Shown in pieces: positions 26,611 through 34,533 of a stretch of 39,357 nucleotides of DNA. The position numbers were made by a program, and so were the translations under genes. The stretch is from Thermodesulforhabdaceae bacterium (lineage in GTDB: Bacteria > Desulfobacterota > Syntrophobacteria > Syntrophobacterales > Thermodesulforhabdaceae). The stretch is taken from contig JBBFKT010000013.1 of assembly GCA_037482015.1 (NCBI GenBank), positions 1-39,357 on the forward strand, read 5' to 3'. Numbering within the stretch: the first letter of the stretch is position 1; every line of letters starts with the position of its first letter. The notes below the pieces were generated by a model. That model was not told where the DNA came from. It did not search any database and saw nothing but the letters and a program-made list of their open reading frames with translations.

Positions 26611-26646
26611 AAAAGTGCTACTTCCTATTTTAGGAAGCAGCACTTT
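26611..26646 (-). terminator. Terminator between the ComEA-like gene and the Lys-rich gene
   Basis: Reading the minus strand, AAAGTGCT and CTTCCTA pair with TAGGAAG and AGCACTTT around a short loop, interrupted by one mismatch, then TTTTATTT follows. The two minus-strand genes are thus probably separate transcripts, or the second is expressed by read-through. Confidence 0.75.
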
Positions 26647-26656
26647 CGCTTATTTA

Positions 26657-27124
26657 TTACTGAACCACAACGTGGCTTTTAATAGCTTCAAATTTCTTCT
26701 TGGTAATGCCCTTTACCTTCATAAGATCTTCAGGTGCACTGAAAGGTCCGTTCTTTGTTCGATATTCAACAATTCTCTTGGCAAGAACTTTACCAATGCC
26801 AGGAAGTTTCTCAAGATCTTTCTCTGTAGCAGTGTTAATATTCACAGGTGCTGCAGCCTCTGCCGCCTTGGCCTTCTTGGTAACTTTCTTAGGAGCCGCT
26901 TCTTTCTTTTCAGGAGCAGCCGCTTTTTCATCTTTCTTCATTTCTTTAGGAGCAGATGCTGGCGGGGCTGCTGGTTGAGCTGGCTGAGCTGGTGCCTGTT
27001 GCTGAACTGCAGGTGCTGGCTGAGCTGCTGGCTGAGCTGGTGCCTGCTGATCAGCCGCAAATGAAATACCAACCGTTCCCATCAAAAAAACTGCTGCTAC
27101 GACTACTTTCAACCACTTGCTCAT
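26657..27124 (-). CDS. ComEA-like exported helix-hairpin-helix DNA-binding protein
   Basis: The protein has 155 residues. A signal peptide (through GISFAAD) is followed by a Pro/Ala/Gln-rich stretch to about residue 57, then a Lys/Glu/Ala stretch to about residue 92. The C-terminal 60 residues are a ComEA-type double helix-hairpin-helix: VNINTATEKDLEKLPGIGKVLAKRI and later LMKVKGITKKKFEAI. ComEA binds incoming double-stranded DNA in the periplasm and ratchets it towards ComEC. The extended low-complexity linker is unusual. AAAGGAGG precedes the ATG. A CTCAC-N7-GTGAG hairpin (27170-27186) lies in the upstream leader. Confidence 0.88.
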   Translation of the reverse strand: MSKWLKVVVAAVFLMGTVGISFAADQQAPAQPAAQPAPAVQQQAPAQPAQPAAPPASAPKEMKKDEKAAAPEKKEAAPKKVTKKAKAAEAAAPVNINTATEKDLEKLPGIGKVLAKRIVEYRTKNGPFSAPEDLMKVKGITKKKFEAIKSHVVVQ

Positions 27125-27477
27125 TTTGTCCTCCTTTGCTTACTTTGTTAATTGTTGGTCTAAATCCCACCTCTCACTATTAGCGTGAGCTAGCTTAATC
27201 ATTATTTTAACCAAATATCAAAGCCTTATTATGGCTATTGATGACTTAAAAAAGATGCTTTATTCGATTTGGCATGTATTTTTTGTGAAATATCATCATT
27301 TTTAATGCTGATTCTTCTTAAATTAGTTAGTTTCGCAATAAGCTTATGCTTGTTTGGGATGGTTAATCGAATTAAAAACCTTTCTTGCTTTTTAATATGC
27401 TGGGCATAATATTAAATTTCTATTGTTTCTCCAAAATAGTTGGAACAGTGGTAACAGACGAAGGAGGTTAAGAAGAG
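27125..27477. other. AT-rich intergenic region between divergent comEA-like and znuA genes
   Basis: These 353 bases contain no gene. They must hold both divergent promoters. The best plus-strand pair is TTGCTT at 27385-27390 and TAATAT at 27407-27412 with a 16-base spacer. The spacer contains TATGC-TGG-GCATA, an inverted repeat that could be an operator for a metal-responsive repressor such as Zur. No clear Zur or Fur consensus is present. Confidence 0.4.
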
Positions 27478-28386
27478 GTGGGCCACTTTAGAGTGAGTAT
27501 TTTGCTGTTTGCTTTTTTTAGTTTTTTGGGAATTCTCGGTGTTGAACGGGGTTTGGCTGATATTACTCAAGGGGCTTCTCCCGCTATAGTGGTTGCCGTA
27601 AGTATTCCCCCTCAGAAATTTTTCGTCGAACAAATTGGTGGAAATCGTGTCCAGGTTGTTACTCTAATCCCCCAAGGAGCTGATCCCCACACTTATGAAC
27701 CAAAACCAAAGGATATTGATGATCTTCAGAAAGCAAAACTCTATTTTGCTATAGGTTATTTGGATGTGGAGAAAATATGGCTTGATAGGTTAAAGAAACG
27801 TTTCCCCCAAATGTCGGTAATCAACATAACTTATGGTGTTGTTATGAAAGAAGGTCATTCTCATAGAGATGGGGGAGAACATCATCTTGATAGCGATGGC
27901 GTGGATCCTCATGTATGGCTTTCCCCACCCCTTGTGATGCTTCAGTCTCGCAATATATATCAAGCTTTGGTGTATGCAGACCCGGAAGGAAGAGCTTTTT
28001 ATAGTGATAACTTTAAAAACTGGATGACAAGGCTTGTAGCTCTTGATGTGGAGCTTGCATCGATGTTTTATTCATTTAAAGGGCGTTCTTTTTTGGTTTA
28101 CCATCCAGCATGGAGCTACTTTGCCGAGACTTATGGGTTAAACCAACTGGCTGTGGAGAAGGAAGGAAAATCTCCTGGTCCCAGGGATCTCGAAAGATTG
28201 AAGGCTGAAGTAAAAGAAAACGGCATTAAGGTTCTTTTCGTCTCGTCCGATGTCCCTTCAGTCGCTGAAAAGAATATTTCTAAAGAGCTTGGGGTTGACC
28301 TTGATGTTTTAAATCCTCTTGTTTACGATTGGGAAAGTAACATGAGAAATGTTGCAGCCAAATTGGTATCATCCATGAAGAGGTAA
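27478..28386 (+). CDS. znuA: Zinc ABC transporter, periplasmic metal-binding protein
   Basis: The protein has 302 residues, starting at a GTG preceded by GGAGG. A signal peptide covers about 1-30. Cluster A-I ligand sites are visible: DPHTYEP, DPHVWLSP and YHPAWSYF histidines and a C-terminal acidic residue in the SSDVPS region. A short His-rich loop (GHSHRDGGEHH, about residues 125-135) points to zinc rather than manganese. It captures zinc in the periplasm for the ZnuCB importer. The stop is followed 6 bases later by znuC. Confidence 0.9.
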   Translation: MGHFRVSILLFAFFSFLGILGVERGLADITQGASPAIVVAVSIPPQKFFVEQIGGNRVQVVTLIPQGADPHTYEPKPKDIDDLQKAKLYFAIGYLDVEKIWLDRLKKRFPQMSVINITYGVVMKEGHSHRDGGEHHLDSDGVDPHVWLSPPLVMLQSRNIYQALVYADPEGRAFYSDNFKNWMTRLVALDVELASMFYSFKGRSFLVYHPAWSYFAETYGLNQLAVEKEGKSPGPRDLERLKAEVKENGIKVLFVSSDVPSVAEKNISKELGVDLDVLNPLVYDWESNMRNVAAKLVSSMKR

Positions 28387-28392
28387 GAAGAT

Positions 28393-29160
28393 TTGAATAA
28401 ATCCGGTAAAATCGTTGTAGAGTTTGAAAATGTAAGTTTTTCTTACAACGGGCATACAGTGCTTAAAAATGTGAATTTACAAGTTCCGGAAAGGGACTTT
28501 TTAGCTTTGTTAGGTCCCAACGGTGGTGGGAAAACTACTTTAATTAAACTTTGTGTTGGGCTTTTGAAGCCGGAAAAAGGGATTGTCCGCATATTTGGAG
28601 TTGATCCAGAAAAAGCAAGGCACCGCATTGGCTATGTGCCTCAGGATATAAACCGCAATAAAGAATTTCCTATTAGCGTCTTTGACGTTGTAATGACAGG
28701 TCGTCTTGCAAAGAAAAGGGGATTAAGACGTTCAATTTCTTTAGAAGATCGCCGCAAGGTTCAAGAAATACTGGAACGGATGCATCTTTCTTCATATGTT
28801 CATCGCAGACTTGGTGAACTCTCAGGGGGACAGAGACAGCGGGTTTTTATTGCTCGAGCTCTGATTGGAGAGCCGGAAATTCTCTTTATGGATGAACCTA
28901 CAGCGAGTGTTGATCCTATGTTTCAGACTGAGCTTTATGATCTTCTCAAAAAACTAAACGAGAATCTTACAATTGTTGTGGTGAGTCATGACATGAGTGT
29001 TTTATCGTCCTATGTTAAATCTATAGCATGCGTAAATGGAGGAGTATTTTATCACGGCGATCCAGAACTTACAGAAGAAGTGATCGGTAAGGTTTATCAC
29101 TGCCCTGTGGAATTGATAGCTCATGGTGTTCCACATCGGGTGCTTAAGGAACATCGATAA
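28393..29160 (+). CDS. znuC: Zinc ABC transporter, ATP-binding protein
   Basis: The protein has 255 residues, starting at a TTG at 28393 (a rare start) with AGGTAAG upstream. Walker A is GPNGGGKTT, the signature is LSGGQRQRV, Walker B is EILFMDEPTASVD, and the switch His is VVVSHD. It couples ATP hydrolysis to metal import. It lies between the binding-protein and permease genes and is separated from the latter by under 20 bases. Confidence 0.93.
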   Translation: MNKSGKIVVEFENVSFSYNGHTVLKNVNLQVPERDFLALLGPNGGGKTTLIKLCVGLLKPEKGIVRIFGVDPEKARHRIGYVPQDINRNKEFPISVFDVVMTGRLAKKRGLRRSISLEDRRKVQEILERMHLSSYVHRRLGELSGGQRQRVFIARALIGEPEILFMDEPTASVDPMFQTELYDLLKKLNENLTIVVVSHDMSVLSSYVKSIACVNGGVFYHGDPELTEEVIGKVYHCPVELIAHGVPHRVLKEHR

Positions 29161-29178
29161 ATTGAGGAAATGCAAAAC

Positions 29179-30003
29179 ATGGCGGAATTGATATCGTTCT
29201 TTCATCTGGATTTTATGAGACAGGCACTTCTAGCTTCTTTTCTTGCAGCTATAGCTTGTGGGATTATTGGTTCTTTGGTTGTGGTAAATAGAATGGTCTT
29301 TCTCGCAGGAGGTATCGCGCATGCTGCCTATGGAGGTGTAGGACTTTCACTGTTCTTTAGACTTCCAATGCTTCCTGTTGTAACAAGTTTTTCGGTTTTA
29401 TGTGCTCTCCTGCTTGGTATCATAACATTTCGAAGGCAACATCATGCCGATGCCCTCGTGAGTGCTCTATGGTCTATTGGGATGGCTCTGGGAGCTTTGC
29501 TAGTTAGCCTTACGCCCGGCTATCAATCGGATCTTATGGGTTATCTTTTTGGAAGCATTTTGACCATTTTGCCGTCTGACATTATGGTGATGTTTATACT
29601 TGATGGAGTTCTTCTAATCTGGATTTGGTGGTTTTATAGGGAAATTATGGCAGTTTCCTATGACCTTGAGTATGCTCGGGTTTTAGGTATTCCCGCCACA
29701 TTGATTTATTATTTAATTCTTGTTCTTACGTCTGTAGCTATTATTCTTCTCATGAGATTCGTAGGTCTTGTTCTTGTGCTTGCAATGCTTTCTATTCCGT
29801 CATATTTGGCTGAACACTGGAGTGGATCTCTAAAGACCATGATGTTTCTTTCGTCAGTCTTTTCCTTTGTTTTTATGGTGTTGGGACTCTGGATATCCTA
29901 TGAGCTTAATTTGCCTGCTGGTCCTGTAATGATAATAGTATCCGGCGTAAGTTTTTCAGTGGTAGAAGTAACTCGCTACATGGCTCTAAGAAAAAAATCT
30001 TGA
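29179..30003 (+). CDS. znuB: Zinc ABC transporter, permease
   Basis: The protein has 274 residues from the ATG at 29179, which stands 10 bases after TTGAGGA; the ATG at 29170 is too close to that site but adds only three residues. About eight hydrophobic segments and GGIAHAAYGGVG, SLTPGYQSDLMGYLFGS and the EYARVLGIP loop are typical of the ABC-3 permease family. It forms the membrane channel with ZnuC. Confidence 0.92.
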   Translation: MAELISFFHLDFMRQALLASFLAAIACGIIGSLVVVNRMVFLAGGIAHAAYGGVGLSLFFRLPMLPVVTSFSVLCALLLGIITFRRQHHADALVSALWSIGMALGALLVSLTPGYQSDLMGYLFGSILTILPSDIMVMFILDGVLLIWIWWFYREIMAVSYDLEYARVLGIPATLIYYLILVLTSVAIILLMRFVGLVLVLAMLSIPSYLAEHWSGSLKTMMFLSSVFSFVFMVLGLWISYELNLPAGPVMIIVSGVSFSVVEVTRYMALRKKS

Positions 30004-30060
30004 CACCATATAAAGTTTGTCTTACCTAACAATTGAACAATCCAACTGAGGTAAGAAACC

Positions 30061-30381
30061 ATGAAAGGGTTTAAGGAATTTTGGAAATTTTGGAAGAATG
30101 ATTGTCCTCCATGCGCGAAGATGCCCCAGTTTGATCCAAAACAGAATAATCTAAAACCTCTGGCTATGGCTGAATCGGGAAAAAGGCTTAAGGTTTGTCG
30201 AGTTATTGGTGGGCGAGGGGTTTGTGCAAGGCTTGCTCACATGGGCATCTATCCTGGTGTGGAAATGGAACTTCTTTGCGGGGGGTGTGATTCTCCATGC
30301 ATAGTAAAAGTTCACAACGTAACGATATCTCTTGGTAGAGGCGTAAGCCAGAAAATCATGGTGGAAGAAATCGGTAGATAG
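30061..30381 (+). CDS. feoA: FeoA-domain protein with extra cysteines
   Basis: The protein has 106 residues. The FeoA SH3-like domain covers roughly 35-105 (RLAHMGIYPGVEMEL and RGVSQKIMV). An N-terminal extension of about 30 residues carries CPPC at 15-18; further cysteines are at 46, 55, 73, 76 and 80, including CGGC. Standard FeoA proteins are shorter and lack this set. It could bind a metal or an Fe-S cluster and sense iron. GAGGTAAG precedes the ATG. The gene lies 57 bases after znuB and upstream of a second feoA. Confidence 0.87.
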   Translation: MKGFKEFWKFWKNDCPPCAKMPQFDPKQNNLKPLAMAESGKRLKVCRVIGGRGVCARLAHMGIYPGVEMELLCGGCDSPCIVKVHNVTISLGRGVSQKIMVEEIGR

Positions 30382-30437
30382 TTATAATTTTTTTTCGGCT
30401 AATAGTTAGTTGCGCCTAACTTTTAGGGAGGGGGTTG

Positions 30438-30689
30438 ATGGGAAAGCGGATTATACTGATGAGACATATGGCTGAAGGTCAAAAAGGTATTATTCATTCC
30501 ATAAAAGCCACAGGAGAATTAGGAAGAAGAGTCAGAGATATGGGACTTACGCCGGGAACCCCGATAGAAATTCAGGGTAGAGCACCTCTTAAAGATCCTG
30601 TTGCCATTAAGGTCAGAGACTTTAGACTGACTCTTAGAAATAATGAGGCGGATTACATAGAGGTAGAAGTGGAGGGAAACGATTCATGA
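30438..30689 (+). CDS. feoA: FeoA-domain protein, second copy
   Basis: The protein has 83 residues from the ATG at 30438, supported by GGGAGGGG just upstream; a TTG at 30435 adds only one residue. The domain shows GELGRRVRDMGLTPGTPIEIQGRAPL, the classic FeoA core, and no cysteines. FeoA binds FeoB and is needed for ferrous iron import. Its stop overlaps feoB in ATGA. A dyad AGTTAG-N6-CTAACT lies just before it at 30404-30421. Confidence 0.93.
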   Translation: MGKRIILMRHMAEGQKGIIHSIKATGELGRRVRDMGLTPGTPIEIQGRAPLKDPVAIKVRDFRLTLRNNEADYIEVEVEGNDS

Positions 30690-32785
30690 GCCAGGAACTT
30701 GTTGTTGCGCTTGCTGGAAATCCTAATTGTGGAAAATCCACTCTATTTAACGAACTGACCGGAGGGCGTCAGCATGTTAGCAATTATCCGGGCATTACTG
30801 TAGAAAGAAAGGAAGGATTTTTTAATTTCAATGGATTAAGATTAAAAATAGTTGACCTTCCTGGAACTTATTCCCTTACTGCCTACTCCCTGGAAGAACT
30901 CGTTGCCAGAGACTTTATCGTTGATGAAAAGCCTCATGTAGTGGTTAATATCGTGGATGCCACAAGTTTGGAGCGACATCTTTATCTGACTGTTCAATTG
31001 CTGGAACTAGGTGTTCCTGTCGTGCTGGCTCTTAATATGATGGATATGGTCGAGCAGCGAGGAATGTCTATAGATAAGGAAAAGCTTTCAAAACGCCTTG
31101 GAATTCCGATCGTTCCCATGGTGGCGAGATCTGGTAAGGGAAAAGAAGAACTGATTCGAACAATCATTCAAACGGCACAAAATCCCAGAAATAATAATAT
31201 ATTCACTATCTCCTATGGCCCCGATGTGGATCACTTCCTTCATGAAATGGAAAAGCTTATTGATGAGAAAAAGTTCCTGACCGATAAGTATCCATCTCGA
31301 TGGATTGCTCTTAAATATCTCGAAGAAGATCAACAAATTATGGAAAAAGGTGATGCGGTCAGCAAGGAATTCTCTGACTATCTAAAATCAATGGCAGGCA
31401 AAGTGGCGGACCACATCTCAAAAACTCTTGAAACCTACCCTGAAGCAGTTATTGCAGATTATCGCTACGGCTTTATTACGGCTCTCCTAAAGGATGGTAT
31501 AATCCAGCGACAGTCTGTTCCTGGAGGCAGGGAATTAACCGACGTTCTTGACCGTATTCTTACCAATCGACTTCTGGGTCCCATCATTATGATCCTTATT
31601 CTTTACCTGGTTTATACTGTGACATTTACCTATAGCGAACTTCCGGTAGAATGGGTCAATAAACTGTTTGAGTGGCTTGCTAAAGCCGTAAATAAAGTTC
31701 TTCCAGAAGGACCTTTGCAATCTCTTATCGTGGATGGAATAATAGGTGGCGTAGGGAATGTCTTCAGTTTTGTGCCGTTAATAATGCTAATGTTTTTCTG
31801 TATAGCTGTCCTCGAAGATACTGGATATTTAGCCAGAGTGGCTTACATGCTTGATAGGATTTTCAGGGTTTTTGGACTTCACGGCAATTCAGTAATGGCT
31901 TTCATCATTGGAGGAGGAATTGCTGGTGGATGTGCTGTCCCGGGTGTTATGGCTACCAGAACGCTTCGTAGCTCCAAAGAGCGTCTTGCGACAATTCTTA
32001 CCACGCCTTTTATGAATTGCGGCGCCAAATTACCTGTTTATGCGATGATCATTGCGACTTTTTTTGAAACACAGCGAGCTCAAATCATGGTTGTTTTGAC
32101 TCTATTTTCATGGCTGATAGCTCTTGTCGTGGCTTGGATACTTAGATCAACAATTTTGAAGGGACCTCCAACTCCATTTCTGCTAGAACTACCGGTGTAT
32201 CGTCTCCCAACCCTCAAGGGGCTTATTATCCACACCTGGGAGCGCACATGGCAATACATTAAAAAAGCTGGCACGATTATTGTGGCTATTACTGTCCTGT
32301 TGTGGGCACTTATGAGTTATCCTAAGCCGCCTGAGGAAATGATAAAAAATGCAGGCCCAGAAGATAAAAATCGAATCGAGCTTGAATATTCCGTTGCTGG
32401 TAGAATTGGTAAAGGCCTTACCCTGGTAAGCCATCTCTGTGGCTTCGATTGGAAAATTAATGTGGCTCTTTTTGGAGGTTTTGCCGCTAAAGAGGTGATC
32501 CTTTCAACTCTTGGAACAGCTTACGCTCTGGGATCTGAAGATGGTAATGAAGAAGCAGCAAACACGAGCCTTAGTCAAAGGATTAAAGATGATCCACAGT
32601 GGACGCCCCTCCTTGCGTGGGTCTTCATGATTTTCATTATGATCTACGCTCCCTGTATAGCAACTCTAGCTGTTATTGCTAAAGAAACAGGGGGTGTTAA
32701 ATGGAGTCTTTTTGCGTTGGTGTTTAACACTCTGGTTGCTTTTACAATTGCGACAATTATATACCAGGTAGGTAGAATTATTTGA
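30686..32785 (+). CDS. feoB: Ferrous iron transport protein B
   Basis: The protein has 699 residues. The N-terminal G domain has G1 GNPNCGKS, the switch region SNYPGITVE, G3 DLPGTYSL and G4 NMMD. The membrane part begins near residue 285 and includes the Gate motifs (GCAVPGVMATRT and FMNCGAKLPVYAM) and ends with FeoB_C helices. It is the GTP-driven inner-membrane ferrous iron importer. It overlaps feoA by 4 bases and is followed by a small membrane protein gene. Confidence 0.97.
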   Translation: MSQELVVALAGNPNCGKSTLFNELTGGRQHVSNYPGITVERKEGFFNFNGLRLKIVDLPGTYSLTAYSLEELVARDFIVDEKPHVVVNIVDATSLERHLYLTVQLLELGVPVVLALNMMDMVEQRGMSIDKEKLSKRLGIPIVPMVARSGKGKEELIRTIIQTAQNPRNNNIFTISYGPDVDHFLHEMEKLIDEKKFLTDKYPSRWIALKYLEEDQQIMEKGDAVSKEFSDYLKSMAGKVADHISKTLETYPEAVIADYRYGFITALLKDGIIQRQSVPGGRELTDVLDRILTNRLLGPIIMILILYLVYTVTFTYSELPVEWVNKLFEWLAKAVNKVLPEGPLQSLIVDGIIGGVGNVFSFVPLIMLMFFCIAVLEDTGYLARVAYMLDRIFRVFGLHGNSVMAFIIGGGIAGGCAVPGVMATRTLRSSKERLATILTTPFMNCGAKLPVYAMIIATFFETQRAQIMVVLTLFSWLIALVVAWILRSTILKGPPTPFLLELPVYRLPTLKGLIIHTWERTWQYIKKAGTIIVAITVLLWALMSYPKPPEEMIKNAGPEDKNRIELEYSVAGRIGKGLTLVSHLCGFDWKINVALFGGFAAKEVILSTLGTAYALGSEDGNEEAANTSLSQRIKDDPQWTPLLAWVFMIFIMIYAPCIATLAVIAKETGGVKWSLFALVFNTLVAFTIATIIYQVGRII

Positions 32786-32813
32786 TTTTCCTGGACAAAA
32801 AGGAGAAGCCGAA

Positions 32814-32984
32814 GTGATCCAATGGATATTAGTTTGGTTTATTGTAGTTGTGTGTGTCGTGATTGTAGTAAGATTCTTTTTAATAAGAATAGGGGCGGGA
32901 GCTTGTAACTGCTCTTCATGCTCTATGACTGGTTGTGCTAGTAGGATTGAACTAAAGGATGATTTAGGATCTAATCGGCAATAA
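32814..32984 (+). CDS. Small FeoB-associated Cys-rich membrane protein
   Basis: This short gene, starting at a GTG at 32814 with AAAGGAG upstream, encodes 56 residues. A single membrane helix fills residues 4-25, then a cluster C-x-C-x2-C-x4-C (positions 31, 33, 36, 41) follows directly. This matches the FeoB-associated Cys-rich membrane protein family found after feoB. Its function is unproven; it could receive or pass on ferrous iron. It precedes aroB by 28 bases. Confidence 0.82.
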   Translation: MIQWILVWFIVVVCVVIVVRFFLIRIGAGACNCSSCSMTGCASRIELKDDLGSNRQ

Positions 32985-33012
32985 AATGTAACGATTAAGA
33001 AGGATTTTTGCA

Positions 33013-34086
33013 GTGGAAATATCGGTAAATATTAAGAGAGAAGGCGACTATTCCTACAAAATAGAGTGTGAGCAGGGGCTCAGAAAGAAGATAAGGAATA
33101 AACTTAAAGAACTTGCTCCTGGGAAGAAGATGTTTTGGATCTGCGATTGGGAAGTCACAAAAAGATGGGCTAAAGATTTTTTTTGGGAAGATGACGAAGT
33201 GATTGAATGGGAAGCTCGGGAAGATCTAAAAAATCTAAGCTCGATTGAAGCACTTGCTCGGGAGTTGGTTCGCCGTGGAGCCGACAGAACGTCTCTTTTA
33301 GTTGCCGTAGGTGGAGGCGTTACAGGGGATGTGGTAGGGTTTCTTGCGTCAGTTTACATGCGAGGTGTGCCTTTTGTGCAAGTTCCAACAACCCTTGTTG
33401 CTCAAGTGGATAGCAGTATTGGTGGTAAAACGGGGGTTGACCTTCCCGAGGGTAAAAACCTTGTCGGAACTTTTTATCAGCCTTTGTGGGTGGCTATAGA
33501 TCCTGAATTTTTAGTTACATTGCCTGAACGAGTTTTTTCCCAGGGGATGGCTGAAGTTATAAAAACAGCGTGGATTGGGGATCCCGAATTGATTAAGCTT
33601 TTGGAGGAAGGGAATGATCAAGCTGTAAAGTCACGTGATTTGGCTGTTCTTGAAAATGTAGTTAGTCGATGTGCCAGGATAAAAGCAAATATTGTTATGG
33701 CAGATGAGAGAGAAAGCGGGCTAAGGCGTGTGCTGAATCTTGGACATACCTTTGGGCACGCTATTGAAAAAGTGAGTGGCTATTCGATTCCCCATGGAGA
33801 TGCTGTTGCGATTGGTTGCGTTTGCGCTGCGCATCTTGGTGTTTTATTGAAGAAAGTTTCTGATGATGTGCCTGTGAGAATGGCTTCGCTTTTTTCTAAG
33901 TATGATCTTCCTGTTAAGATTCCAAAGCTATTTCGATTTGAAGATATTATGGAAGCCTTATGGGCTGATAAAAAGAAAACGGGCCAGAAGCTTACTTTTG
34001 TTATACCTCTTGAACCAGGGCAGGTCGAGCTTTATACCACAAGAGATTTTTCTTTAGTGGAAAAAACCGTGCTTTTAAATTATTGA
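33013..34086 (+). CDS. aroB: 3-dehydroquinate synthase
   Basis: The protein has 357 residues, starting at a GTG at 33013. GGGVTGDVVGFLASVYMRG near residue 98 binds NAD, VPTTLVAQVDSSIGGKTGVD follows, and the zinc ligands lie in FGHAIEKVSGYSIPHGDAV and the upstream Glu. It makes 3-dehydroquinate, the second step of the shikimate pathway. No other aro genes are in the window, so it is not part of an aro operon here. It follows the iron cassette closely and may be co-transcribed. Confidence 0.96.
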   Translation: MEISVNIKREGDYSYKIECEQGLRKKIRNKLKELAPGKKMFWICDWEVTKRWAKDFFWEDDEVIEWEAREDLKNLSSIEALARELVRRGADRTSLLVAVGGGVTGDVVGFLASVYMRGVPFVQVPTTLVAQVDSSIGGKTGVDLPEGKNLVGTFYQPLWVAIDPEFLVTLPERVFSQGMAEVIKTAWIGDPELIKLLEEGNDQAVKSRDLAVLENVVSRCARIKANIVMADERESGLRRVLNLGHTFGHAIEKVSGYSIPHGDAVAIGCVCAAHLGVLLKKVSDDVPVRMASLFSKYDLPVKIPKLFRFEDIMEALWADKKKTGQKLTFVIPLEPGQVELYTTRDFSLVEKTVLLNY

Positions 34087-34093
34087 AAATCTC

Positions 34094-34122
34094 TTGACGA
34101 ACTAAAAACGCTTAACTAACAT
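34094..34122 (+). promoter_or_regulatory. Sigma-70 promoter of the lipoprotein gene
   Basis: TTGACG at 34094-34099 and TAACAT at 34117-34122 are exactly 17 bases apart, about 67 bases before the start codon. They overlap the hairpin just downstream of aroB. Confidence 0.6.
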
Positions 34123-34140
34123 GAGAAGCGTTTTGAAGCT
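34105..34140 (+). terminator. Hairpin after aroB
   Basis: AAAACGCTT and AAGCGTTTT pair over 9 bp, then GAAGCTTTTTT follows. It can end aroB transcription. Because it overlaps the lipoprotein promoter it could also act on that region. Confidence 0.6.
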
Positions 34141-34188
34141 TTTTTAGGTGTGTGTATGTGCTAACATTTATCAGGAGGAGGATTGTAG

Positions 34189-34449
34189 ATGAAGAAGCTT
34201 GTTGGAATCCTTGGGGCTGTGGTTCTTTGTGCATCGCTTTTAGGCGGTTGCGCCAGCACTAAGGAAATCAAGGCGTTGCAGGATCAGACTCAGCAGGCGT
34301 TGCAGCAGGCTCAGCAGGCTCAGCAGCAGTGCCAGGCCAGCGCTCAGGCTGCGGAATCCGCTGCCCAGAGAGCTGAGCAGGCCGCTCGCAAAGCCGAGGC
34401 AATGGCTGCTAAGTGCGAAAGCATTTTCACGAAGCACATGAAGAAGTAG
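34189..34449 (+). CDS. Small coiled-coil lipoprotein, Lpp-like
   Basis: The protein has 86 residues. A signal peptide ends in the lipobox LGGC with Cys at 21. The mature part is an Ala/Gln-rich heptad-like helix (TQQALQQAQQAQQQCQ...) and ends KHMKK. The C-terminal Lys recalls Braun's lipoprotein, which is linked to peptidoglycan through its last Lys; that link is inference. Two extra Cys residues lie within the helix region. GGAGGAGG precedes the ATG. It ends at a bidirectional terminator shared with dnaK. Confidence 0.85.
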   Translation: MKKLVGILGAVVLCASLLGGCASTKEIKALQDQTQQALQQAQQAQQQCQASAQAAESAAQRAEQAARKAEAMAAKCESIFTKHMKK

Positions 34450-34476
34450 TTTTATCTTTTAAGAATTGTTCAATTC

Positions 34477-34515
34477 AAAAAGGGGGAAAATTCGCTGAGA
34501 ATTTTTCCCCTTTTT
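34477..34515. terminator. Bidirectional terminator between the lipoprotein gene and dnaK
   Basis: The 17-base arm 34477-34493 (AAAAAGGGGGAAAATTC) pairs with 34499-34515 (GAATTTTTCCCCTTTTT) with a single G-T pair and a 5-base loop. The arms end in A- and T-runs on both strands, as needed to stop both convergent genes. Confidence 0.88.
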
Positions 34516-34533
34516 AGTTTAATCGAAGTTTAT

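Noticed and set aside
26689-27183. Leu/Phe-rich plus-strand open frames opposite the ComEA-like gene
   Set aside because: They are shadows of the Ala/Pro/Lys-rich sequence on the other strand.
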